A stretch of DNA of 33,943 bases, from NCBI GenBank assembly GCA_012523405.1, contig JAAYIN010000046.1:1-33943 (forward strand), given 5' to 3'. The stretch is from Clostridiales bacterium. Lineage in GTDB: Bacteria > Bacillota > Clostridia > Christensenellales > Aristaeellaceae. Below the pieces are notes generated by a model that did no database searches, was not told the DNA's origin, and saw only the letters and a list, made by a program, of their open reading frames with translations. A program made the position numbers and the translations under genes. This document shows positions 14,555 to 22,823 of this stretch, piece after piece. Each line of letters starts with the position of its first letter. The stretch's first letter is position 1.

Positions 14555-15973
14555 TTAGGCGCTTGCGCCTTGTCTGTCCGAGATGATTTTAGCATTCTCC
14601 TGCTGATCATCCATATGGCTCTCATCAACTGTAAGGTCGATGTTGACCACCATGTCCTCAGCAGCGCAAATGCTATGCTCGGTCTTTACCCAATTGTTTT
14701 GCTGACGATGCTTGAACAAGCCAACCACCTGCGCCCAGCCGGCAACCATGGTGTTGAGCAAAAGGCTCCAAAGCATCGGGAAGAGCGTACGCAGGTCGAC
14801 ACGGTTGTGATTATCCAAATAATCTCCCACATAAAACAGGAAGATAAACGAATAGAAGAACAGCACGATGCTTGGCCAGTTGAGCGCAAGCCAGCTAATC
14901 AACGATGCGTGCATGGGTGCAACGGTAATCAGACCGATCCACTTGAACACTTCCATCACGATACCCAGCACCAGCTGCAACACCAAAATCACATAAGGCG
15001 TTAAGCTATACATATACAAGAATGTTGAGAAAAATTCCCTGAATTTAATTTGCTTTTTAAACAGCGCCTTAAATAGGCGGCCCGTGTTTTTGAACGCAAC
15101 AAACCAATGTCCCTGTGCCCAGCGTATGCGTTGACGGAAGCTGGCACGGAATCGAGTGGGTTTTTCATCATAAATACGGACCGTATTATTCCACAAAATG
15201 CGGCGTCCTTCGCAGGTCGCTTCAATCTGAAGTTCAAAGTCCTCCGTCAGCGACATCGATGTCCAACCGCCGCGTTCATGAAGATACGGTGCAGACACAG
15301 CAAAGCCGGTTCCGCCAACCACGCTGTTAAGCCCTAAACGGCTTTTGGCGTACTGAAAGAAACGATTGGTGATGGTATAGGTCATATAATAAAAGAGTGC
15401 GACCACACCATTCTTATTTTTGCTGCCCAAATAGCACTGGATAATATCCGCTTTGCCTTCTGCGCTTAGATATTGGCTGTTCACCTCAGTGAACATATTG
15501 CGGTCAATAAGATTATCCGCATCAAAAAACATTACAAGATCGTAATTCTGATGATAATCTGCAATCGTCTCCAAAGCCTTTTGAAGAACAATTGGTTTGC
15601 CTGTTGGTGCATCAGGACTTTCCTTGAAGCTTTCCATGACATTTGCGCCCATCGATCGTACCACTTCAGCTGTACGGTCAGTGCAGTTATCCGCTAGAAT
15701 ATAGAAATCATAAAGTTCACGCGGATAGTCCATGGTGTTTAAATTTTTTACAATATTTGCAATCACAGCCTCTTCGTTATGCGCAGGCACAAGCACTAAA
15801 AAGCGCATTTGAGGATCGTGATCTTGGTAGTTCTTGGTATTACGCTTGAACCCAAATAAACTGATGACAAGTTGGTAAATGAGCATAAGCACCAACCAAG
15901 CACTCATAACCCCCATTAAACCTTCTATGACCTCGGCAACTATCTCCACAAGCTTAACATCCTTCCGTCCCAT
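14555..15973 (-). CDS. Membrane-bound processive-type family 2 glycosyltransferase
   Basis: This integral membrane enzyme of 472 residues resembles poly-GlcNAc, cellulose and hyaluronan-type synthases. An N-terminal membrane helix (about 10-40) is followed by the GT2 domain: LVPAHNEE, ILADNCTDRT, MFFDADN, SLTEDFEL and the QRIRW signature (about 265) of processive enzymes. Four or so C-terminal membrane helices form the export channel. The ATG at 15973 is chosen because the promoter at 15997-16025 puts the transcript start near 15990, which excludes an upstream GTG. It heads a two-gene operon. The polymer is not predictable. Confidence 0.88.
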   Translation of the reverse strand: MGRKDVKLVEIVAEVIEGLMGVMSAWLVLMLIYQLVISLFGFKRNTKNYQDHDPQMRFLVLVPAHNEEAVIANIVKNLNTMDYPRELYDFYILADNCTDRTAEVVRSMGANVMESFKESPDAPTGKPIVLQKALETIADYHQNYDLVMFFDADNLIDRNMFTEVNSQYLSAEGKADIIQCYLGSKNKNGVVALFYYMTYTITNRFFQYAKSRLGLNSVVGGTGFAVSAPYLHERGGWTSMSLTEDFELQIEATCEGRRILWNNTVRIYDEKPTRFRASFRQRIRWAQGHWFVAFKNTGRLFKALFKKQIKFREFFSTFLYMYSLTPYVILVLQLVLGIVMEVFKWIGLITVAPMHASLISWLALNWPSIVLFFYSFIFLFYVGDYLDNHNRVDLRTLFPMLWSLLLNTMVAGWAQVVGLFKHRQQNNWVKTEHSICAAEDMVVNIDLTVDESHMDDQQENAKIISDRQGASA

Positions 15974-15996
15974 ATAACCCTTACAGGTCACCGCTA

Positions 15997-16025
15997 TTTA
16001 TACTATATCCGCTGTGTTCTGTCAA
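15997..16025 (-). promoter_or_regulatory. Sigma-A promoter of the glycosyltransferase operon
   Basis: Reading leftward, TTGACA (complement of 16020-16025), 17 bases, then TATAAA (complement of 15997-16002). The -35 box overlaps the stop codon of the uridine-kinase gene. Confidence 0.8.
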
Positions 16026-17716
16026 TGCGTGTCGTAGAATGAGCACTCACCGATAAATTCTCGGAGGATGGATAGAGGCGGAATTTCATCCATCACATCG
16101 CCGCCTACGGGCAAAAAGTAGTGCAGAACCTTGAGCAGTCTATGCGCGATCAGATACTCAGGTGCGCTTTTGGGAATCGCGAGCAATAGCTCATACGCCA
16201 TGGTTTTGAGTACCGGCAGCTCATAATGCAAAGAGGTGTTGAACATCACATCTGCCTTCTCCTGATTGGGGAAAATCCACTTTTCTTCCCCTGCACGAAC
16301 CTTAGGCCACATATCGATGGTTTCTTCAATGCTGGTGTTGCGAAAGCGCATATCGCGCACCGCACGCCGAAGCAGTCTCACATCCGTTGTGCGGATGCGG
16401 TTATGATCATCCAGATTGATGCAGCTCAGCGCACTCACGTAAATACCATACATCATCTGCTCAGGAATCTCAGATGTGATGAGGTCGTTCATGCCGTGAA
16501 TACCTTCCAGCAGCAGCGGTCCGCCATCCGCGAGCGACAGATCATAGCCTGTTTCCACTCGATGAGCCGAGGTGAAATCAAATCGCGGCATGCTGACCGT
16601 TTTTCCGCTGAGCAAGCCCTCCAGTGACTGGGCAAGGAGCGGGATATCCAATGCATTCACATGTTCCAGATCGGGCTTTCCATCTGCTTCCAGCGGGATT
16701 TCACTGCGATTGCGGTAGAAATCATCCAGCGATATGAGCTTGGGATGCTGCCCAAGCACACGCAGATGCACCGATAGACGATTGGCAAACGTGGTCTTGC
16801 CGCTTGAGGAAGGGCCAAAGATCATGACGATCCTTGCTTTTCTGGAAACGATTTCGTCAGCAATCCCCGCGATCGAGCGGTCATGTAACGCTTCGTTGAT
16901 TCGGATAAACTCCCGAATCTTATTGTCCTTGATCATACGGTTGACATCCACAGCGTTTTGCGCGCCTAGAATGCCGCACCATTGCTGCGATTGGGAGAAT
17001 TCACGCAAGAACTTGGAGCGCTGCACATACGGCGCAGGGACATCGGGGGTTTGAGGTGATGGTGCGAGCAGCACAACCCCCGGAAAATGAGCCTTTAAGG
17101 CAAACGCCTTGATATAGCCCGTGGAGGGAAGCATCACGCCATAAAAATACTCGCACAATGCGCCGATTCGGTACATCGTGATTTTTTCCTTTGGACGATA
17201 GCGAAGCAGGTCTGCTTTGTCCTGCCAGCCTTCTTTTTGAAAATAGGCGATGGCATCCTCGCGCGTCCACGTTTCCTTATGGAAAGGCAAATCCTGACGC
17301 GCCAGTTCCTCCATATCGCTTTGAATCGCGCGGGTCATCCCGTGCCCCATCTCGCCCTCAAGCAGCGCGATATACAGCCCATACCCAACCGAGTTGAGCA
17401 TCCTCACCTGCTTATCAGGATAGAGGCGCTTCATGCTCAGCAGAAATAAAAATCTGAGTGACCGCTCGTAAACGCGCCGTCCTTCTTCATCTTGAAAGGT
17501 GATCGAACGCAGCTCGCAGTCCTTCATGATCGGTTCGTTGAGTTCAAGGCATACGCCGCCCTGCATTACGCACAGCACGCGCTCCGCCTCGGCTCGGTCA
17601 AGCAACTGACTTACTATATCCTTGACCATTGTACCTTTTGGAAAGCTATCCTTTTTGCCTTCCAACACTACGTTTATAACACTCTCCATATCGCCATTGG
17701 CGTTATTTGTACGCAT
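16022..17716 (-). CDS. Uridine/nucleoside kinase fused to a ThrRS-like N-terminal region
   Basis: This 564-residue protein joins two modules. Residues 1 to about 230 look like the TGS and editing-type domain of threonyl-tRNA synthetase (VLEGKKDSFPKGTMVKDIV; later LCEYFYGVMLPSTGYI). From about 290 there is a uridine-kinase/phosphoribulokinase-type P-loop domain: GPSSSGKTTFANRL (about 301-314), SLDDFYRN, LLLEGIHGMND, and RRAVRDMRFRNTS. The fusion is known in Bacillota and is presumed to phosphorylate a nucleoside; the role of the synthetase-like part is unknown. ATG 17716 has AAAGGAG eight bases upstream. It is the last gene of a long leftward unit. Confidence 0.88.
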   Translation of the reverse strand: MRTNNANGDMESVINVVLEGKKDSFPKGTMVKDIVSQLLDRAEAERVLCVMQGGVCLELNEPIMKDCELRSITFQDEEGRRVYERSLRFLFLLSMKRLYPDKQVRMLNSVGYGLYIALLEGEMGHGMTRAIQSDMEELARQDLPFHKETWTREDAIAYFQKEGWQDKADLLRYRPKEKITMYRIGALCEYFYGVMLPSTGYIKAFALKAHFPGVVLLAPSPQTPDVPAPYVQRSKFLREFSQSQQWCGILGAQNAVDVNRMIKDNKIREFIRINEALHDRSIAGIADEIVSRKARIVMIFGPSSSGKTTFANRLSVHLRVLGQHPKLISLDDFYRNRSEIPLEADGKPDLEHVNALDIPLLAQSLEGLLSGKTVSMPRFDFTSAHRVETGYDLSLADGGPLLLEGIHGMNDLITSEIPEQMMYGIYVSALSCINLDDHNRIRTTDVRLLRRAVRDMRFRNTSIEETIDMWPKVRAGEEKWIFPNQEKADVMFNTSLHYELPVLKTMAYELLLAIPKSAPEYLIAHRLLKVLHYFLPVGGDVMDEIPPLSILREFIGECSFYDTH

Positions 17717-17729
17717 TTTTAGACTCCTT

Positions 17730-18722
17730 TCAGGCGTCTTCAAAGGGCATATTGCTATGGAATACATTAGTCAGGTCTTCGATGTCTTGGTTTTCAAAAT
17801 CGCCGCGCTTACGCTTGTATTGGTATTGCAGTTCTTTGGTGTGAACATAGGCGCGGGTTTGCTTATTCGCAGGCAGCACGCTCAGATGCATGCCTTTTTG
17901 TCCATCGGGAAGCAGTGAAAAACGTGCCTTGACAAACATCAGCCCATGACTTTCGCATTTGCTCAGCGCTACATACTTGCCCTTTGCCTGCGGTACAAGC
18001 TCGGTTTGAAGCTTGGTTGGATGACCGCACGTGGGGCATTTGGGTGCAGACAGCATCTCGCCCGCAAGCGCATCCTTCACAGAAGGCACCATATTGGTCA
18101 CGCGGAAACGGCTGCGCCGCTCATTGTGGGACAGTTTACGCGCCACGCCTTCATACTTATACAGCTCAGACGGTTCTTGAATCTTTTGAAATACCTGAGC
18201 AGTATAGAAGGCATCATGCATCGCATTGTGAAAGCTGCGCGCCTCGTCCTCCTCAATTTCATATGCTTCCATTGCCGTCTTTAGCGCTGTTTGCCCGCTT
18301 TTCTTAGCTTCAAGCGCATAGAGTCTTTGCAGATCATACATCTTAGGCATTGGCTTCTCATAGCGGAAAAAATCAACATTCTGCTGAAGAACACTGACAT
18401 CATCGCTGCCCCATGTGAGAAATACGCAATCCTCGCCGCACCACTCGCTAAACTGCTCCATTGCTTCCAGAAAAACGGGTGCGTCACATAATACATCCTG
18501 CGTGAGTCCGGTCATGCGCCGAACGCGTGGATGAATGGTGAGGTAATGAGTGGGGCGAATGGGGATGCTGATGTTGTCCACAATCTCACGCTTTTCATTC
18601 AGCTTTGCCGCGCCAATTTGGATGACTTCAAACAAGAGACTATCCCCCACGCGACGAAACACAGCACTTTGATAGCTCGTAGGTTGATTCCATTCCAAAT
18701 CCAATACGATATACTGCATCAT
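17730..18722 (-). CDS. DEDDh-type 3'-5' exonuclease with C-terminal zinc-ribbon-like tail
   Basis: This 330-residue nuclease has an RNase-T/DnaQ fold: DLEWNQ with D8 and E10, the second Asp in GSDDVSVL (about 107), and HNAMHD giving H165 and D170. These four acidic residues and the His form the two-metal site. After the exonuclease (to about 185) come about 140 residues with a possible zinc site: C229 and C232 in CPTCGH, C256 and H259 in CESHG. The family resembles KapD/ERI-type exonucleases; DNA versus RNA substrate is open. Two adjacent ATGs (18722, 18719) follow TTTGGAG. It lies 13 bases before the uridine kinase. Confidence 0.8.
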   Translation of the reverse strand: MMQYIVLDLEWNQPTSYQSAVFRRVGDSLLFEVIQIGAAKLNEKREIVDNISIPIRPTHYLTIHPRVRRMTGLTQDVLCDAPVFLEAMEQFSEWCGEDCVFLTWGSDDVSVLQQNVDFFRYEKPMPKMYDLQRLYALEAKKSGQTALKTAMEAYEIEEDEARSFHNAMHDAFYTAQVFQKIQEPSELYKYEGVARKLSHNERRSRFRVTNMVPSVKDALAGEMLSAPKCPTCGHPTKLQTELVPQAKGKYVALSKCESHGLMFVKARFSLLPDGQKGMHLSVLPANKQTRAYVHTKELQYQYKRKRGDFENQDIEDLTNVFHSNMPFEDA

Positions 18723-18749
18723 TAAAAACTCCAAACCGTTATCTAATAC

Positions 18750-19985
18750 TTAATTTCCTTTTGCAGCAGAACTGCCAGCCAAATAACCCGTACAAAATGC
18801 AATGTGCAGGTTAAAGCCGCCGGTAAGCGCATCCACATCGAGGAATTCTCCCGCGACATACAGTCCCGAGATGCGTTTGCTTTCCATGGTTGCGGGGTTG
18901 ATATCCTTCACGCTGACCCCGCCGCGCGTCACGATTGCTTCATTGAGGCTGCAAAGACCGGCGAGCGGAATCACAAGCCCCTTGCCGTTTTCCACCAAGC
19001 GCAAACGCTCCTCGCGGGTGAGGTCGTTGGCGGTTTTATTGCCATCTACGCCGCAAAGCGCTGGCATGAGTTCAGCCAGTCTTGACGGATATAAACCACA
19101 TAGCAGTGTACGAAGCATTTTCTTGCCTGATTCATCAATATCCCGCTGCAATCTGCGGTCCAGCTGTTCACTGGATAGCCCGGGCTTTAGGTCAAGCGAA
19201 ATCGTGACTTCACTTGGCACAAGCTCCGCAGCATAGGCAGAAGCGCTCAGCACCAGCGGGCCCGATACCCCAAAGTGGGTGAAGAGCATCTCCCCGATAT
19301 CCGAATACAGCTTCTTTTTGCCGCGAGTGAGCGTCAGCCTGACGTTTTTCAGCGCCAGCCCTTGCAGCTCCTTGACCCAGTCCGCACCGGACATCAGTCC
19401 CACAAGCGAGGGACGCGGCGGATAGAGCGTATGTCCGAGCTCCTCAAGCCATTTCCAGCCATCGCCGCTTGATCCAGTGGATACATAGCTTTGACCGCCT
19501 GTGCAAACAATCACTGCATCCGCCATAAACGAGCGTCCGCCCATCAGCTCAGCACCGATGCAGCGTTCGCCCTGCGTTAACAGATTTTTCACTCGTGCAT
19601 TGTAGATCACGCGCACCCCAAGCCGCCTCAGCTCATTTTCAAAGGCACGCGTTACATCGCTTGCCCTCTCGCTTCTTGGGAATACGCGATCCCCGCGCTC
19701 AACCATCACAGGGCAGCCCATTTCCTCCAGCAAATCCATCAAGGCCTTGGGAGGAAGGACGCTCAGCGCACTGAACAGGAAGCGGGGGTTTTTGACAACA
19801 TTTCGCTGAAATGCATCGGGATCGCAGGCATTGGTCACATTGCAGCGGCCCTTGCCCGTGATATAAACCTTTTTGCCCAGCTTTTCATTGCGCTCAAGCA
19901 ATGTGACATTGGCGCCCTCGCGCCTGGCTGCGATTGCCGCGAGCATCCCCGCAGCGCCGCCGCCGATAACCAAAACATCATTCAT
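18750..19985 (-). CDS. HI0933-family FAD-dependent oxidoreductase (BaiN/RdsA-like)
   Basis: This 411-residue flavoprotein begins with the dinucleotide-binding VLVIGGGAAGMLAAIAA (about 4-20), followed by LLERNEKLGKKVYITGKGRCNVTN, the signature of the family. A second nucleotide motif is VIVCTGGQSYVSTGSSGDGW, and the C-terminus closes the FAD site with GLYVAGEFLDVDALTGGFNL. Members include flavoproteins proposed in bile-acid and other reductions, but the physiological substrate is usually unknown. ATG 19985 overlaps the RpiR gene by eight bases (ATGAATGA), so the two are coupled; a longer frame from 20075 is not favoured. Confidence 0.9.
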   Translation of the reverse strand: MNDVLVIGGGAAGMLAAIAARREGANVTLLERNEKLGKKVYITGKGRCNVTNACDPDAFQRNVVKNPRFLFSALSVLPPKALMDLLEEMGCPVMVERGDRVFPRSERASDVTRAFENELRRLGVRVIYNARVKNLLTQGERCIGAELMGGRSFMADAVIVCTGGQSYVSTGSSGDGWKWLEELGHTLYPPRPSLVGLMSGADWVKELQGLALKNVRLTLTRGKKKLYSDIGEMLFTHFGVSGPLVLSASAYAAELVPSEVTISLDLKPGLSSEQLDRRLQRDIDESGKKMLRTLLCGLYPSRLAELMPALCGVDGNKTANDLTREERLRLVENGKGLVIPLAGLCSLNEAIVTRGGVSVKDINPATMESKRISGLYVAGEFLDVDALTGGFNLHIAFCTGYLAGSSAAKGN

Positions 19986-20844
19986 TCTCTTTATTGATAT
20001 AGACACGGTTGTCGTTCCATATGCTCTCCAAACGTTTAAAATGATCACGAAGCTCATCATGCCTGCGCAGACCAAGGCTCATGATCAGCGCATTGATGAC
20101 CGACATAGGCGCAGCCAAACTATCCGCAAATCCCGCCATATCCGTGCATGCGCATAGGCATACATCCGATGCCTCGCAAAGCGGCGACATATCGCCATCG
20201 GTAAATCCGATGACCTGCGCATGATGCTGGCGTGCAAAGTTCATGCATTCAAGGGTACGAGTGGAATAACGCGGATAGCTGATCCCCACAAGTACGTCAT
20301 CAGCGCCTATGCGGGCGATTTCTTCAAACACATCGCCGGTTGTGTTTTGAACCAAAATCACATCATCAAAAATCTGATGAAAGTAGTGATACATGAACAT
20401 CGCCAAAGGTGCAGCCGAGCGAATCCCCATGATGTAGATGCGGCGTGCGCGCAAAAGCCTTTCCACCACATCATCAAAATCCTCGCGCGACAGCTCATCC
20501 ATCGTCTTGCGAATGTTTTGCATGTCGTTTTTCAAAACCGTGCTAAGCACGCTCTTTTGCTCGATCTCAGATGCGATTTCAAACCGCTGCTCCGCTGTGA
20601 GGCGCTGCCTGACAAGGCTTCTGAGCGCTTCTTGCAGTTCGGGATAACCCGCATATCCAAGCGCCGTGGCAAATCTCACCACCGTGCTCTCGCTCACTTC
20701 ACATTGCTTACCAAGCGTCACCGCAGTCATGGATACCGCCCGCTCATAGTGACCTGCAATGTACTCTGCAATCCTGCGATGCCCCTTGCTCAGGGGTTTA
20801 CCCAATAGGTTTAGTTTATCAATCAATTCCTGCGTATTATGCAA
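19978..20844 (-). CDS. RpiR-family transcriptional regulator
   Basis: This 288-residue regulator has an N-terminal helix-turn-helix of the RpiR type (about 15-75; SKGHRRIAEYIAGHYERAVSM, then CEVSESTVVRFATALGYAGY) and a C-terminal SIS domain that binds phosphosugars (about 125-255; RRIYIMGIRSAAPLAMFMYHYF, DDVLVGISYPRYSTRTLE). It starts at TTG 20844 with GAGGG seven bases upstream. It is embedded between surE and an FAD oxidoreductase, without sugar genes nearby, so its targets may lie elsewhere. Repressor or activator action cannot be read. Confidence 0.9.
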   Translation of the reverse strand: MHNTQELIDKLNLLGKPLSKGHRRIAEYIAGHYERAVSMTAVTLGKQCEVSESTVVRFATALGYAGYPELQEALRSLVRQRLTAEQRFEIASEIEQKSVLSTVLKNDMQNIRKTMDELSREDFDDVVERLLRARRIYIMGIRSAAPLAMFMYHYFHQIFDDVILVQNTTGDVFEEIARIGADDVLVGISYPRYSTRTLECMNFARQHHAQVIGFTDGDMSPLCEASDVCLCACTDMAGFADSLAAPMSVINALIMSLGLRRHDELRDHFKRLESIWNDNRVYINKENE

Positions 20845-20874
20845 GATGTCGCCCTCTTTTCTGTACTCAGACGA

Positions 20875-21633
20875 TCAAATAAGCCCCATGTCATCGAATT
20901 GTTCTTTGCTCAGGCACATTGGGTTGCCAATCACGGTAAACACCACATGCCCTTGCTCCAGATAGTACGAGTCCGTGCCTTCCTTGAAGTCCTCCATCAT
21001 CGCACCTGACATTAACCAGTAATAGTCTCCAATGCGCGGCGCAACCCTGCGTTCGTAGTTATCCAGGAACGCGCTGGTTGCAAGCGGCGCATAGACCGGC
21101 CCCTTGAGCTCGCTGGGCTTTACATTGGGCGCGTTGATATTGAGGATCGTAAACGGCTTGGTTTCCTTTGTAAGGTATCGCTCCGCCGTCTCGATCACGA
21201 AATTTGCAAAGTTATCGATCATTTCCTGATCTGCAAAATGGTGAATGGATGCAGCGATCGACTTAATGCCATTGATCGTGCCTTCCATCGCCGCGCCGAC
21301 CGTGCCGCTGTAATGGACTGCCATGCCTGCATTATACCCCTCGTTAATACCTGAGATCAGCATATCAACGGGTTCCTTGATGACCTGCAGCATGCCGACC
21401 CTTACGCAGTCCGTCGGGGAACCGCCGATGGCATACGCCTTGGCATTTGGCTCATCTACGGGAAATTCATGTACAAAAATAGGCTCTGTGAGCGTGATAC
21501 GATGACTTGCTGCACTCTGCTGCTGAGCAGGCGCACACATGCTGACTTGGTGTCCGCGCGCGCATGCGGCGCGAAGAAGTGCCATGATTCCCTTTGAACC
21601 GATCCCATCATCATTGACTAAATAAATATGCAT
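20875..21633 (-). CDS. surE: 5'/3'-nucleotidase SurE
   Basis: This metal-dependent phosphatase removes phosphate from nucleoside monophosphates. The 252 residues begin MHIYLVNDDGIGSKGI, with the Asp pair that holds the metal, then PAQQQSAASHRIT and SGINEGYNAGMAVHYSGTVGAAMEG, the conserved SurE blocks. ATG 21633 has GGAGGAACAG upstream; a longer frame from 21723 lacks a ribosome site. It follows the YvlD-like gene by 14 bases and precedes the RpiR gene by 30. Confidence 0.93.
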   Translation of the reverse strand: MHIYLVNDDGIGSKGIMALLRAACARGHQVSMCAPAQQQSAASHRITLTEPIFVHEFPVDEPNAKAYAIGGSPTDCVRVGMLQVIKEPVDMLISGINEGYNAGMAVHYSGTVGAAMEGTINGIKSIAASIHHFADQEMIDNFANFVIETAERYLTKETKPFTILNINAPNVKPSELKGPVYAPLATSAFLDNYERRVAPRIGDYYWLMSGAMMEDFKEGTDSYYLEQGHVVFTVIGNPMCLSKEQFDDMGLI

Positions 21634-21647
21634 TCTGTTCCTCCGTG

Positions 21648-21995
21648 TTATCTTTTGCCCCCCACGACATCTACCGCCATGCGGGCAGCATTGATGATCA
21701 GCGCTACCGCAGCTGCCCACCAAACAGTTTCAAAAACGATGCTGTTTTCAACGAGTCCTGCGACCGTCCAAACCAGCCAAGCATCTACCACCACATTGAG
21801 CAACCCAAGCGTGCAAAAGTTGATCACAGACAGGATCAAACGCATGAGCGGGCGAAAAACGGTGTAGATCAATGCCAAAATCAGACCCACAATAACCGCG
21901 TTCATGTAATCTCCTACAATCACGCCATCCATATAGTGACCGCACAGCGGCACAGCAGCCACTGTAATTGCAAAACGCAGGATTCCAGCCGACAT
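21648..21995 (-). CDS. Four-TM membrane protein, phage-holin IV/YvlD-like
   Basis: This 115-residue integral membrane protein has four hydrophobic helices separated by short loops: about 5-22, 30-50, 56-80 and 90-110, with the typical NAVIVGLILALIYTVFRPLMRLI block. The pattern matches the family called phage holin superfamily IV, whose YvlD member is a chromosomal envelope-stress-linked protein rather than a phage gene. No phage genes are nearby. ATG 21995 follows AAGGAGG by eight bases. It is the first gene of a six-gene leftward unit. Confidence 0.75.
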   Translation of the reverse strand: MSAGILRFAITVAAVPLCGHYMDGVIVGDYMNAVIVGLILALIYTVFRPLMRLILSVINFCTLGLLNVVVDAWLVWTVAGLVENSIVFETVWWAAAVALIINAARMAVDVVGGKR

Positions 21996-22029
21996 GAGGT
22001 CGCCTCCTTGTTTTGATAATAATATCAGC

Positions 22030-22038
22030 ATTATATCA
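22030..22038 (-). promoter_or_regulatory. Extended -10 promoter for the YvlD-surE-rpiR unit
   Basis: On the minus strand TGATATAAT (complement of 22030-22038) is a perfect extended -10 element. No good -35 box is visible. The leader to the YvlD-like ATG would be about 28 bases. Confidence 0.6.
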
Positions 22039-22070
22039 CATTTAGCGTGATCATGCATCAGCGATCCCTA

Positions 22071-22212
22071 GTTGGGGAAACCTATCTGGAACCCAACAGC
22101 GTGAGGATGCATAGGATAGGGTGGGGACGCTACTGAGCGACTGCCCGGAGCAGCCGTTCATCAAGCTTTTCCCAAACACCAAAAGCCTATATCCCGCCGC
22201 ATCTTCAGCGGG
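22071..22212. other. Hairpin-rich intergenic region, possible structured RNA
   Basis: Five inverted repeats follow one another: GTTGGG/CCCAAC (22071-22097), AGCGT/ACGCT (22098-22131), CTGC/GCAG with loop CCGGA (22141-22153), GCTTTT/AAAAGC (22165-22186) and CCCGC/GCGGG (22193-22212). The first two abut, and their loops hold complementary CCTATC (22081-22086) and GATAGG (22115-22120), which could kiss. The last hairpin ends eight bases before the GAGG ribosome site of the small gene at 22230. No RNA family is recognised; the strand is uncertain. Confidence 0.4.
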
Positions 22213-22229
22213 TGTAAATGAGGTATTAC

Positions 22230-22460
22230 ATGAAAAGCAAGTATTTTAAGGACACCCAGGGGCTTGAATCCGCCTTTGAGGTCTGCACGCCTGATAAAGT
22301 CAGCATCTGTCTGCGCATTAGCAAGGAGGCGTATGATTATGCGTTATCCCAGGCTGCATGCTACGGCATGACCAGCGGTGAGTATATCGAAATGCTTTTG
22401 CTCACCCAAAAAGATCATCACAGCATCATGTGCAGCTTCCTACCGCCTTCGCAGCATTAA
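22230..22460 (+). CDS. Small ribbon-helix-helix-like protein
   Basis: This 76-residue protein is not a recognised named family. The middle part, KVSICLRISKEAYDYALSQ followed by GMTSGEYIEMLL, fits a CopG/Arc-like ribbon-helix-helix: one strand, a helix, a turn and a second helix. Such proteins are DNA-binding dimers, often autoregulators. ATG 22230 has GAGG six bases upstream, whereas ATG 22218 lacks one. It is the only rightward gene in a leftward stretch, and its last 21 bases overlap the convergent membrane-protein gene. A toxin partner is not seen. Confidence 0.55.
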   Translation: MKSKYFKDTQGLESAFEVCTPDKVSICLRISKEAYDYALSQAACYGMTSGEYIEMLLLTQKDHHSIMCSFLPPSQH

Positions 22461-22823
22461 CCCCATCGTAGCCATATATCCCATCACTGCGCCTTCCACA
22501 AGCAGCACCTGTCCGTTCACCGTAAGCATGGAGCGCAGCAGCTGTGCATGAATGACATTCACACTTTGCAGATACTGAAAGATCACCACAATCAACAGCA
22601 GCCCCGCGCCGCCCAAAAGCCACGGCATAAGTCCATTGGTGCGCATGCTAACCCCTGCAATTGGCAAAATGAGCGCAACGCAGACACCAAGGAGCACACC
22701 CTTGATGACAAAGGCAAAAAACGAAGCCAAGCCTCCCATACCGTCAAGCCAGCGGAAAGCCACGCAGGTCAGTAGGCATAGGAGCAACGGACAAAGCGCT
22801 GCCACAAGTTTTCTAAGCAGCAT
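22440..22823 (-). CDS. Small four-TM membrane protein, unknown function
   Basis: This 127-residue protein has four hydrophobic helices (about 5-22, 30-55, 66-85 and 102-123) and a basic C-terminus. I do not recognise the family. Its ATG overlaps the trmD stop as TAATG, so it is the last gene of the ylxM-trmD operon and probably translated by reinitiation. In many Bacillota rplS follows trmD; here this gene takes that position. No terminator is visible behind it. Confidence 0.7.
   Translation of the reverse strand: MLLRKLVAALCPLLLCLLTCVAFRWLDGMGGLASFFAFVIKGVLLGVCVALILPIAGVSMRTNGLMPWLLGGAGLLLIVVIFQYLQSVNVIHAQLLRSMLTVNGQVLLVEGAVMGYMATMGLMLRRR

Noticed and set aside
21648-21995. Prophage signal suggested by a holin-like protein
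   Set aside because: YvlD-like four-TM proteins are ordinary chromosomal genes, and no other phage gene is nearby.
22071-22212. SRP RNA or a known riboswitch in the hairpin-rich region
   Set aside because: CCCGGAGCAGCC only superficially resembles the SRP tip, and no conserved riboswitch core was found, so no family is named.
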